Shown: in pieces, positions 1 to 6,317 of the stretch
Layout of the letters: each line of letters begins with the position of its first letter
Numbering within the stretch: the first letter of the stretch is position 1
Program-made: the position numbers and the translations under genes
Notes under the pieces: generated by a model
Told to the model about the DNA's origin: nothing
Seen by the model: the letters and a program-made list of their open reading frames with translations, nothing else
The model's database searches: none
NCBI GenBank assembly: GCA_039819115.1
Contig: JBCBST010000159.1
Location: 1 to 6,403 of the forward strand
Source: JBCBST01 sp039819115
Lineage (GTDB): Bacteria > Bacteroidota > Rhodothermia > Balneolales > Balneolaceae
Length of the DNA stretch: 6,403 nt
Direction of reading: 5' to 3'

Positions 1-1
1 T

Positions 2-187
2 CCGATCTTCAAGGAGCTGAAAAAGGAAAATTCCAAACTCCGTACCAAGCTGGAAGAAACAAGAGGTAACCAATCCGATATTTTTTCGGCCATACAAGAA
101 TCGGAACGTCTGGCTATGCGACAAACGGTTCAGGGCCTTATTTCCAAAATAGACCATCACCTGGGGGAGCAAAATGAAACCCATTAA
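2..187 (+). CDS. Coiled-coil protein upstream of zapA (3' part only)
   Basis: This is the C-terminal 61 residues of a protein whose start lies before the window. The frame is open from base 2 to the TAA at 185-187. The visible part is highly charged and helical. It opens with a Lys/Glu/Leu heptad-like stretch (FKELKKENSKLRTKLEE), followed by a second amphipathic segment that includes SERLAMRQTVQGLISKID. There are no membrane segments or cysteines. Its last 14 bases overlap the start of zapA, so the two genes are almost certainly co-transcribed and translationally coupled. From memory, small coiled-coil proteins are common directly before zapA in Bacteroidota-type genomes; a ZapB-like partner role in Z-ring assembly is a plausible inference but is not shown by the sequence. 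Coding status is well supported by the overlap and the codon pattern; function is unproven. Confidence 0.75.
   Translation, partial: PIFKELKKENSKLRTKLEETRGNQSDIFSAIQESERLAMRQTVQGLISKIDHHLGEQNETH
163..169 (+). promoter_or_regulatory. Strong ribosome binding site of zapA
   Basis: A GGGGGAG tract lies 4 nt before the ATG at 174, inside the end of the upstream coiled-coil gene. It fixes the zapA start and supports efficient initiation despite the gene overlap. Confidence 0.75.
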
Positions 188-467
188 AGTGACCATTTTA
201 GGAAAGCAGTATCCTCTCAAAGTAGAAGACCATGAAGAGGAGAATATGGTACGTATTGCAAAGTATGTAGATGAACGCTTTCAGACCTATAAAAATCAAC
301 TAGCCAATCAACCCGATCATACCGTCATGTCGCTTGCTGCCCTGAGTTTAGCCGAAGAGCTATTCGAAGCCCGTGCCAGTAACAGTGAGCTTGAACGTAC
401 CGAAGAATTAACCATGGAGCGCGTAAACAAAAGCCTGGAGCGTCTTCTGGAAACTATCAAAAGCTAA
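174..467 (+). CDS. zapA: Cell division protein ZapA
   Basis: This is a 97-residue ZapA-family protein. ZapA is a cytoplasmic FtsZ-binding protein that cross-links FtsZ protofilaments and stabilises the Z-ring at midcell. The N-terminal globular part begins with KVTILGKQYPLKV, the usual beta-hairpin opening of the family. It continues through EEENMVRIAKYVDER, matching the conserved stretch before the long helix. The C-terminal half (about residues 48-97) is one long charged helix, VMSLAALSLAEELFEAR onward, expected to form the tetramerising coiled coil. Length fits the family (roughly 90-110 residues). The ATG is supported by a GGGGGAG ribosome binding site 4 nt upstream. The gene overlaps the preceding coiled-coil gene by 14 nt and is followed after 13 nt by the metallophosphoesterase gene, so all are probably in one operon. 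Confidence 0.93.
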   Translation: MKPIKVTILGKQYPLKVEDHEEENMVRIAKYVDERFQTYKNQLANQPDHTVMSLAALSLAEELFEARASNSELERTEELTMERVNKSLERLLETIKS

Positions 468-469
468 GT

Positions 470-475
470 AAGGGG
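470..475 (+). promoter_or_regulatory. Ribosome binding site supporting a TTG start
   Basis: AAGGGG lies 5 nt before the TTG at 481, in the 13-nt gap after zapA. It supports TTG as the true start of the metallophosphoesterase, because the conserved N-terminal metal motif begins within a few residues and no in-frame ATG occurs before residue 83. Confidence 0.7.
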
Positions 476-480
476 CAGTA

Positions 481-1299
481 TTGTCTGATTCCATTCACGT
501 ATTATTTGTTGGCGATGTTGTGGGAAACCCGGGCATCAGCCTTATCAAAACGTTTTTACCCAGCCTTAAGAAAAAATACGACGCCCATTTCGTGATTGTG
601 AATGGAGAAAACTCTCATGAAGGGCATGGTATAAACGACACCATCATCAAAGATTTTCTGGAAGCTGGTGCAGATGTGGTTACCGGTGGGGATCATTCCT
701 TTGATAAGTGGAAGGTCTTTAACTACATGCGCAACAACACGCATATCCTGCGCCCGCTTAACTATCCAAAGGGTAACGCAGGCATTGGCTTCAGCACCTA
801 CCCTATCTCGGGGACGAACCACAAAATTGGTGTTCTGAATGTACAGGGGCGAACGTTTATGCGCCCTATTGATGACCCCTTTACAGCTGCAGACTGGGCT
901 ATTGATAAGATGAGAGAGGAAACGAACCTGATTTTTGTTGATATGCATGCTGAGGCTACCGCTGAAAAGGTTTCATTGGCATGGCACGTGGATGGAAAAG
1001 CTTCGGTACTGGTAGGCACGCACACACATATTCCCACCGGTGATGCCCGTATTTTCCCGGGCGGACTGGGTTACCTCACCGATGCAGGTATGACCGGTTC
1101 GTACAACTCTTCGCTGGGAATGGATAAAAAAGTAGCCATTAAGCGCTTTATGACCGGTGTTCATCAAAAGTATCAACCCGCTAACGGAGACAACCATTTG
1201 TGTGGAGCTTTTGCAAAAATTGATCCGGAAAGTGGTAAATGCACGCACATTGAGTCTGTGATTTATCCTCCTTTTAAATCCTCTACAGAACAGCCATGA
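481..1299 (+). CDS. ymdB: YmdB/TIGR00282-family metallophosphoesterase
   Basis: This 272-residue cytoplasmic protein matches Bacillus subtilis YmdB along its whole length. YmdB is a dinuclear-metal phosphodiesterase reported to act on cyclic nucleotides and to influence biofilm formation and gene expression. Visible motifs are GDVVGNPG (metal ligand D12), NGEN (E43, N44), GGDHSFD (D71, H72), LQGRTF-like VQGRTF (121-126), DMHAEATAEK (H156) and GTHTHIPT (H181, H183), followed by TDAGMTG (200-206). These correspond to the B. subtilis ligands D8, E39, N40, N67, H68, H150, H175 and H177, as I recall them. The one departure is D71 in place of the Asn of the canonical GNH motif. Translation starts at TTG with a good ribosome binding site. 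The stop codon overlaps the lolD start as ATGA, which implies coupling. Family assignment is secure; substrate and physiological role here are inferred. Confidence 0.93.
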   Translation: MSDSIHVLFVGDVVGNPGISLIKTFLPSLKKKYDAHFVIVNGENSHEGHGINDTIIKDFLEAGADVVTGGDHSFDKWKVFNYMRNNTHILRPLNYPKGNAGIGFSTYPISGTNHKIGVLNVQGRTFMRPIDDPFTAADWAIDKMREETNLIFVDMHAEATAEKVSLAWHVDGKASVLVGTHTHIPTGDARIFPGGLGYLTDAGMTGSYNSSLGMDKKVAIKRFMTGVHQKYQPANGDNHLCGAFAKIDPESGKCTHIESVIYPPFKSSTEQP

Positions 1300-2006
1300 G
1301 CCCGACTGATTGGATTCTTGAGGCCGAAGGCATCACAAAAACCTATAAAAGTACAGAAGACGGAACCCCCTTTACCGTACTCGATAATACTTCAATCCAG
1401 CTTGCAAAGGGAACGGTTACGGCTATTGTAGGCTCAAGCGGTAGCGGTAAAAGCACGTTGCTTCATATTGTTGGAGGACTGGATACTCCGGATAAGGGTC
1501 TCGTGAAATGGCAGAACAGACCTATCCACGCAATGAAAGCAGACGAACTAGCCACCTTTCGCAACCGTTTTGCCGGGTTTGTATTTCAGTTTCATCACCT
1601 GCTCCCGGAATTCTCTGCCCTGGAAAATGTGGCTATGCCTGCTTTGATTGGAGGTATGCCTCAAAAAGAGGCCTATGAAAAAGCCACTGCTTTACTTATC
1701 CGGTTTGGGATTAATCACCGCAGTAATAACCGTCCCACCCAACTTTCGGGTGGAGAGCAGCAACGGGTATCGATGGCTCGTGCATTGATGAACACCCCCC
1801 GGCTTCTGCTGGCGGACGAACCCACGGGTAACCTGGACGAGGAGAATACCTCTATCATACTGGATTTTATCTATGAATTAACCAGTACCGATCAAATTGC
1901 GGTACTGCTCATTACCCACGAAGAAGAGATTGCAGAACGTGCTGATCAGGTTTTTGAAATGAAAAACGGTATGCTCTCCCCCTTAAGGAGCTTTGATAAA
2001 TCCTGA
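1296..2006 (+). CDS. lolD: Lipoprotein-releasing ABC transporter ATPase LolD
   Basis: This 236-residue ATPase is predicted to power the LolCDE-type complex, which extracts lipoproteins from the inner membrane for delivery to the outer membrane. All nucleotide-binding elements are intact: Walker A GSSGSGKST (residues 46-54), Q-loop Q98, signature LSGGEQQR (150-157), Walker B LLLADEP with catalytic E175 (170-176), D-loop NLDE (179-182) and H-loop H208. The stretch FQFHHLLPEFSALENVAMP (97-115), just after the Q-loop, is nearly the E. coli LolD sequence and separates it from most generic MacB-type ATPases. Length is typical. The ATG shares bases with the TGA of the metallophosphoesterase gene (ATGA) and there is no strong ribosome binding site, so translation is probably coupled. 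The membrane partners LolC/LolE are not in the window. A MacB/FtsE-like exporter ATPase is the main alternative. Confidence 0.9.
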   Translation: MSPTDWILEAEGITKTYKSTEDGTPFTVLDNTSIQLAKGTVTAIVGSSGSGKSTLLHIVGGLDTPDKGLVKWQNRPIHAMKADELATFRNRFAGFVFQFHHLLPEFSALENVAMPALIGGMPQKEAYEKATALLIRFGINHRSNNRPTQLSGGEQQRVSMARALMNTPRLLLADEPTGNLDEENTSIILDFIYELTSTDQIAVLLITHEEEIAERADQVFEMKNGMLSPLRSFDKS

Positions 2007-2021
2007 AAACAGTCTTATTTT
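1993..2021 (+). promoter_or_regulatory. Possible sigma70-type promoter for the TPR gene
   Basis: TTGATA (1993-1998) and TATTTT (2016-2021) are separated by 17 nt at the end of lolD. They match the -35 consensus at 5 of 6 and the -10 consensus at 4 of 6 positions. A start near 2028 would leave a leader of about 30 nt before the ATG at 2059. Chance occurrence in AT-rich DNA is possible. Confidence 0.28.
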
Positions 2022-2038
2022 GTAAGTCTACTTTTTTT
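2011..2038 (+). terminator. Weak candidate terminator after lolD
   Basis: An imperfect AT-rich hairpin pairs AGTCTTA (2011-2017) with TAAGTCT (2023-2029) across a 5-nt loop with one mismatch, and is followed by seven Ts (2032-2038). The stem is weak compared with the terminator at 2753 and it overlaps the promoter candidate, so it may do nothing or terminate only partially. Confidence 0.25.
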
Positions 2039-2058
2039 ATTCAAAACGAACTCAAGAA

Positions 2059-2745
2059 ATGTCTAAACGACTATCGCAGGAAGAATTAGAACACGATCCC
2101 CTTATTGAAAACTACAACAAGGCGGTAACATACGTTAACGCTAACCGCACCCCGATCCTATCGATTGTAATTGGAGCGGTGGTCATTATTGGGGCTTTGA
2201 TTGGATATAACTTATACTCAGAAACACAAGAAGTACAGGCTCAAAACCTGTTAGCCATAGCCAGTCAATACTACAGAGATGGCGATTTTGACAAAGCTTT
2301 GAATGGTGATTCCTTCGAGCTTAACTATGGTTTTAATGCGATAGCCAAAGAATTTTCTGGTACCGATGCCGGCAATCTTGCCATGTATTACGCATCAGTT
2401 TGTAACTTTAAACTCGGTAATACCGAGTCGGCGCTTGAACAAATCCAGATGTACGCAATTCCTAAAGGAATCCTCGGGGTAGGTGCTCATTCTTTCCATG
2501 CCAATTTACTGGCAAGTAATGGAAGCACCGAAGCCGCAGCAGAGCTGTATGAAAAGGCAGCTTCCTGGGATGAAAATAACTCTACCACCCCATTCAATTT
2601 ATTGAAAGCAGCGGAACTGCACTTCAAATCCGGAAACGTCGAAAAGGCTGAGGAATTAGCTCAGAGCATTATTGACGATTATCCCGATAGTATAGAGTTT
2701 GCCGAAGCTCAGAAAATGCAGGGTATGATTGCTGCAAACGCATAA
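2059..2745 (+). CDS. Membrane-anchored TPR protein, YfgM-like layout
   Basis: This 228-residue protein has a short charged N-terminal tail (1-32), one strong membrane helix (about 33-53, ending IIGALIGYNLY) and a soluble helical-repeat domain. TPR-like helix pairs can be seen at about residues 63-82, 105-131, 143-170 and 178-206. Examples are GNLAMYYASVCNFKLGN, STEAAAELYEKAASWDENN and GNVEKAEELAQSIIDDYP, with the usual small/large residue spacing. There is no signal-peptidase site after the helix, so it should stay membrane-anchored. E. coli YfgM has the same layout and associates with the SecYEG translocon and periplasmic chaperones; a comparable role in envelope protein handling is inference. 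The ATG has no good ribosome binding site (CTCAAGAA before it), but the next in-frame ATG lies well inside the TPR region. The gene may read from the lolD transcript or its own promoter, and ends at a strong terminator. Confidence 0.85.
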   Translation: MSKRLSQEELEHDPLIENYNKAVTYVNANRTPILSIVIGAVVIIGALIGYNLYSETQEVQAQNLLAIASQYYRDGDFDKALNGDSFELNYGFNAIAKEFSGTDAGNLAMYYASVCNFKLGNTESALEQIQMYAIPKGILGVGAHSFHANLLASNGSTEAAAELYEKAASWDENNSTTPFNLLKAAELHFKSGNVEKAEELAQSIIDDYPDSIEFAEAQKMQGMIAANA

Positions 2746-2752
2746 CTAATGT

Positions 2753-2776
2753 AAGGCTCCTCAAGGAGCCTTTTTT
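2753..2776 (+). terminator. Rho-independent terminator
   Basis: A perfect 8-bp stem, AAGGCTCC (2753-2760) with GGAGCCTT (2765-2772), closes a TCAA tetraloop and runs into six Ts (2771-2776). It lies 7 nt after the TPR stop codon and should end the upstream transcription unit. Its last T is only 9 nt before the symporter start codon. Confidence 0.92.
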
Positions 2777-2785
2777 GTATACCGT

Positions 2786-4345
2786 ATGGGCATATTTAAC
2801 GGGATTGATCTTCTTGTTGTAGCACTGTATCTCGTTTTCATTTCATGGAATGGAATCCACAGTGCCCGGAAAAAACACACGACGGACGATTTTTTCCTGG
2901 CCAGCCGCTCACTCACCTGGCCCATGGTGGGCTTATCCTTGTTTGCATCCAACATATCGAGCAGTACACTTATTGCGCTAGCTGGCAGCGGATACCAAAC
3001 CGGAATATCGGTATTCAACTACGAGTGGTTGGGCACCGTTATGCTCATCTTTTTTGCGTTGTTTATTGTTCCCTTTTACCTGAAGCAACGCCTGTTTACG
3101 ATGCCCGAGTTTTTAGCCAACCGATTTGATCATCGGGTTAAAAACTACTTCTCGGTCCTTTCCATCGTGGGTAGCATATTTATTGATATTGCAGGTGCTT
3201 TATACGCAGGAGCAGTTTTGTTTAAGCTTATGATGCCGGATTCTGATCTTACCTACGCTATTGTGAGTCTGGCCATTATTGCTGGCCTGTATACGTTTGC
3301 AGGAGGATTGAAAGCCGTAGTGGCTACCGACATAACCCAATCTGTTTTACTTCTTATTGGCGCCAGTTTTATCGCCTTTTTTGCATTTCAACGCACAGGT
3401 GGAATGGAACCGCTATCCACCCAAATCGATCCCTCTTTTTTCAGCCTAATTCAACCTACCAGCGATACGTTTATCCCTTGGCCCACTTTGCTTGTTAGTC
3501 TTCCCATTCTTGGCTTTTATTATATGTGCACGAACCAACACATGGTTCAACGGGTTCTGGGTGCTAAAGACATATCTCATGCCCGGCTGGGTGCATTATT
3601 TGCCGGAGGGTTAAAGCTCCCCCTTCTTTTCATCATGGTTATGCCCGGCACGTTTGCATTGTTGTTATATCCCGGACTCTCAAATTCGAACGAAGTATTT
3701 CCCTTACTCATGTTCGATCTTCTCCCGGCTGGATTGCTTGGGCTGGTTTTTACCGGTTTCATTGCCGCACTCATGTCGAGTATAGATTCCGCCCTTACCG
3801 CCTCTTCTACTATTTTAACCATGGATATTTACAAAGCATGGAAGCCTCAAAGCTCTGAGGAAAAACTAGTGCGTGTGGGACGAATCTTTATTCTTCTGAT
3901 CGTTGTATTTGCGTCGTTATGGGCCCCATTTATTGATCAGTTTCCCACCCTTTGGGATTACCTGCAGGGGGCATTATCCTATCTGGTTCCCCCTATTGTT
4001 TCCTGTTTTATATTTGGCTTATTCTGGAGAAGAGCGACTTCAAGAGGAGCTCTTGCAGGGTTAATCTCCGGAAATGCGCTTGGCATCGCGTTTATTCTGA
4101 ACAACATATTCGAATTCGCACCCCAATTACATTATCTGTATGCCGCTACCATACTGTTCATTGTAGGTTGTACAAGCCTGGTTATTGTCAGCCTGATGGA
4201 AGGAAAAAAAGACATCAATTTGAAATGGACCTACTTTTTTAACATCCAGAACAACAAAAAGTTACTGGCGTTAGACGCCCGTTCACAGTGGGCTACGGCT
4301 ACGTTAAGCGTGTTAATTATCGTAATGTTGTGGCTGTTCTGGTAG
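2786..4345 (+). CDS. Sodium/solute symporter, SSS (SLC5) family
   Basis: This 519-residue, very hydrophobic inner-membrane protein has the LeuT-like fold of SSS carriers, with about 13 predicted helices by eye. The TM1 region carries the family stretch FFLASRSLTWPMVGLSLFAS, then NISSSTLIALAGSGY. Na+-site residues are in place by comparison with Vibrio SGLT: A54/I57 in TM1, A328/S331/S332 in ALMSSIDS, and D182 in TDITQ. Sugar-pocket positions are mixed: E80, the gate tyrosines Y245/Y246, K277 and probably Q394 match vSGLT, but Q69 and N260 of vSGLT correspond to T61 and G243. A Na+-coupled organic solute carrier is secure; sugar as substrate is suggested by the neighbouring glucanase but not proven. 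The ATG at 2786 is the first possible start after an in-frame stop at 2747; no ribosome binding site is visible and the terminator sits just upstream. Confidence 0.9.
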   Translation: MGIFNGIDLLVVALYLVFISWNGIHSARKKHTTDDFFLASRSLTWPMVGLSLFASNISSSTLIALAGSGYQTGISVFNYEWLGTVMLIFFALFIVPFYLKQRLFTMPEFLANRFDHRVKNYFSVLSIVGSIFIDIAGALYAGAVLFKLMMPDSDLTYAIVSLAIIAGLYTFAGGLKAVVATDITQSVLLLIGASFIAFFAFQRTGGMEPLSTQIDPSFFSLIQPTSDTFIPWPTLLVSLPILGFYYMCTNQHMVQRVLGAKDISHARLGALFAGGLKLPLLFIMVMPGTFALLLYPGLSNSNEVFPLLMFDLLPAGLLGLVFTGFIAALMSSIDSALTASSTILTMDIYKAWKPQSSEEKLVRVGRIFILLIVVFASLWAPFIDQFPTLWDYLQGALSYLVPPIVSCFIFGLFWRRATSRGALAGLISGNALGIAFILNNIFEFAPQLHYLYAATILFIVGCTSLVIVSLMEGKKDINLKWTYFFNIQNNKKLLALDARSQWATATLSVLIIVMLWLFW

Positions 4346-4346
4346 G

Positions 4347-4386
4347 TTTTTTGCAAATTAGCGCAATTAATTTTCCATTTTTTGCA
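4347..4386 (+). repeat. Pair of 9-bp direct repeats before the GH16 gene
   Basis: TTTTTTGCA occurs at 4347-4355 and again at 4378-4386, exactly 31 bp apart, within the 53-nt gap between the symporter and the glucanase. The spacing is close to three helical turns, which would suit a protein bound to one DNA face. T-rich repeats also arise by chance. No convincing -35/-10 pair was found in the same gap. Confidence 0.4.
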
Positions 4387-4398
4387 TAAAGAGCTGTT

Positions 4399-6276
4399 AT
4401 GAAAAAAGCCGCATCGTTATTCATCTTCATTTTACTGTTTTCCTATGCTAACACGGCAATGGCCCAGCGTTATGAGCTGGTTTGGGAAGAACGGTTCGAT
4501 AGTTTAAACCGGGATGTATGGACGCACTGGATAGGAACGGCCTTTAACAACGAATGGCAATACTATACCGACAGGGATACCAATTCCTATGTGGAAGACG
4601 GTATCCTCTACCTGATCGGGCTCCGGGAAGAATATGAAGGACGAGGCTGGACCTCGGCCCGGGTTAAATCTCAGTATAACGCAGATTTCCTGTACGGCCG
4701 GTTCGAAATCAGAGCCAAGTTACCCGGAAACAGAGGCATGTGGCCTGCGATCTGGATGATGCCTACCGACCGCCAATATGGAACCTGGCCATATAGCGGT
4801 GAAATGGACATTATGGAGTTTAGAGGACATCAAACCACTAAAACCGATGGGACCATACATTTTAGCCGACGGGCGTTTCACAGTAATGGTTCACAAGCTT
4901 CAGCAGATCGGCGATTAATGGGCGGTTCTTACGAGTTACCTACGGGGAGTTTTTCGGAGGATTTTCATCGGTTTGGATACGAATGGACTCCCGATTACAT
5001 GGAATGGTTTGTGAATGATGTATCCTTCCTGAAAATTACACGCGAAGAAGTTGAAGAACGAGCCGAGATATATCCTTTTAACCGTAATTTCTATTTTATC
5101 TTAAACCTTGCAATCGGGGGAGATTATCTGGGTAGTTTTCAGCCGAATGAGCTTACTCCGGATCGCAGCGAAATGCTGATCGACTACATCAAGGTTTGGC
5201 AGGATCAAAACCAACGCCCGGAAATAGATCTGGATTACCGCACCAGGGTGCAGGTGCCCGGACTTGAACCATTTACGTTAGAAGCAGATGCCACCGATTC
5301 TGACGGCAGTATCGCCCGGGTTGATTTCTTTGTTCAGGATAAATTAGTTGGAACAGCTACCGAAGCTCCTTTCGAGATCGAATGGATGCCTTTTGTGGAT
5401 GGGTGTTACAATCTGGAAGCAAAAGCTACCGACAATGAGAGTGCAACCCGAACCAGTACGAGATCCATCCAATTGGTCGTGGGTACAGGCTGTACGCAGG
5501 GACCTTTTCTCGACGAGCCCACTTCCCTCCCAGGAACCCTGGAACTGGAACATTTTGACGTTGGAGGATTTGAAGTGTCCTACCTCGACTTCTCTGACTC
5601 GTTGAATACCGGCAACGAGCTTGGTAACGATTTCCGTCAAAATGAAGCGGTAGACATCATCCCCCACCCTACGGATTCGGAAACCAACTATGTGATTACC
5701 GATATGGAAGGTAAAGAATGGATGGAATACACCATTCAGATAGAAGAGACCGGATTATATAACATTGAGTTAATCGGAATTTCTGAGGGCCGTTCTGCGC
5801 GAATAAATCTTGAATTGGATGGAGAAGAACTCACGTTTTTTACGCGTATTACCGGTGAAGATGGGGATATGATATCACGCCTGCGTGAAGGCATAGAAAT
5901 GGAAGCTGGCACCCACACCTTACGTGTACTGGTTGGCACCGGGGGCATTAAACTGGACAAGCTGATTTTTTCGAATAGCTCCGTCAGTAACGAGAATTCC
6001 CCGCTTACCCCCAAACAAACACAGCTATTTCCAAACTATCCCAATCCCTTTAATCCCACCACAAACATCAATTTCGAACTGGGGACTGCTCAAAACGTAA
6101 CCGTTGCGGTGTATAATACCCTTGGACAGCCCGTTAGCCAATTATTTTCGGGGAGATTAAATGCGGGTTCTCACTCCTACACCTTCGATGCATCAGCGCT
6201 AAGCAGTGGGTTATATTTTGTGCAATTACGAACACTGAGTGGTATCCAAACCCGTAAGATGACGCTGTTGAAATAA
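4399..6276 (+). CDS. Secreted GH16 beta-glucanase with Ig-like, CBM6-like and T9SS sorting domains
   Basis: This 625-residue multidomain enzyme is probably a laminarinase-type beta-1,3(-1,4)-glucanase cutting polysaccharide outside the cell. A signal peptide covers residues 1-22 (lysines, hydrophobic core, AMA then Q23). The GH16 domain spans about 24-268. It contains GMWPAIWMMP (113-122) and the catalytic motif GEMDIMEF, with nucleophile E135, D137 and acid/base E140, and closes with DYIKVWQ. Next is a Big_17-like Ig domain (about 274-361), starting TLEADATDSDGSIARVDFF, with the only two cysteines of the mature protein at C336 and C365. A CBM6-like module follows (about 377-525; LPGTLELEHFD, EWMEYTIQI with W441/Y444, GGIKLDKLIFS). 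The tail (about 543-625) is a type A T9SS sorting domain: FPNYPNPFNPTTNI through SGLYFVQL to RKMTLLK. The ATG has a modest AAAGAG ribosome binding site 5 nt upstream. Other GH16 substrates cannot be excluded. Confidence 0.93.
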   Translation: MKKAASLFIFILLFSYANTAMAQRYELVWEERFDSLNRDVWTHWIGTAFNNEWQYYTDRDTNSYVEDGILYLIGLREEYEGRGWTSARVKSQYNADFLYGRFEIRAKLPGNRGMWPAIWMMPTDRQYGTWPYSGEMDIMEFRGHQTTKTDGTIHFSRRAFHSNGSQASADRRLMGGSYELPTGSFSEDFHRFGYEWTPDYMEWFVNDVSFLKITREEVEERAEIYPFNRNFYFILNLAIGGDYLGSFQPNELTPDRSEMLIDYIKVWQDQNQRPEIDLDYRTRVQVPGLEPFTLEADATDSDGSIARVDFFVQDKLVGTATEAPFEIEWMPFVDGCYNLEAKATDNESATRTSTRSIQLVVGTGCTQGPFLDEPTSLPGTLELEHFDVGGFEVSYLDFSDSLNTGNELGNDFRQNEAVDIIPHPTDSETNYVITDMEGKEWMEYTIQIEETGLYNIELIGISEGRSARINLELDGEELTFFTRITGEDGDMISRLREGIEMEAGTHTLRVLVGTGGIKLDKLIFSNSSVSNENSPLTPKQTQLFPNYPNPFNPTTNINFELGTAQNVTVAVYNTLGQPVSQLFSGRLNAGSHSYTFDASALSSGLYFVQLRTLSGIQTRKMTLLK

Positions 6277-6317
6277 ACAGGGTTTAACTTGTGATCTGTT
6301 GTTTTTAGCTTACGCTC

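Noticed and set aside
468..480. A 6S RNA gene next to zapA, as in Gammaproteobacteria
   Set aside because: The zapA-ymdB gap is 13 nt and there is no room for an RNA gene; nothing RNA-like is visible elsewhere in the window.
556..1248. Three open frames on the minus strand opposite the metallophosphoesterase gene
   Set aside because: They lie wholly inside a gene with clear family motifs on the + strand, overlap each other in different frames and show no recognisable protein features.
2845..4242. Alternative frames within the symporter gene on both strands (for example 2845-3129, 3577-3822, 3952-4242)
   Set aside because: They are shadows of a well-conserved membrane transporter gene; translations have no domain-like pattern and no ribosome binding sites.
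5344..6014. Open frames in other frames within the glucanase gene
   Set aside because: The + strand frame encodes coherent Ig-like, CBM6-like and sorting domains across this whole stretch; the others are compositional by-products.
6276..6306. Possible terminator after the glucanase gene: AACAG (6276-6280) with CTGTT (6296-6300), then a T-run (6302-6306)
   Set aside because: The stem is only 5 bp with a 15-nt loop and no further pairing, so it is too weak to call, although the T-run is suggestive.
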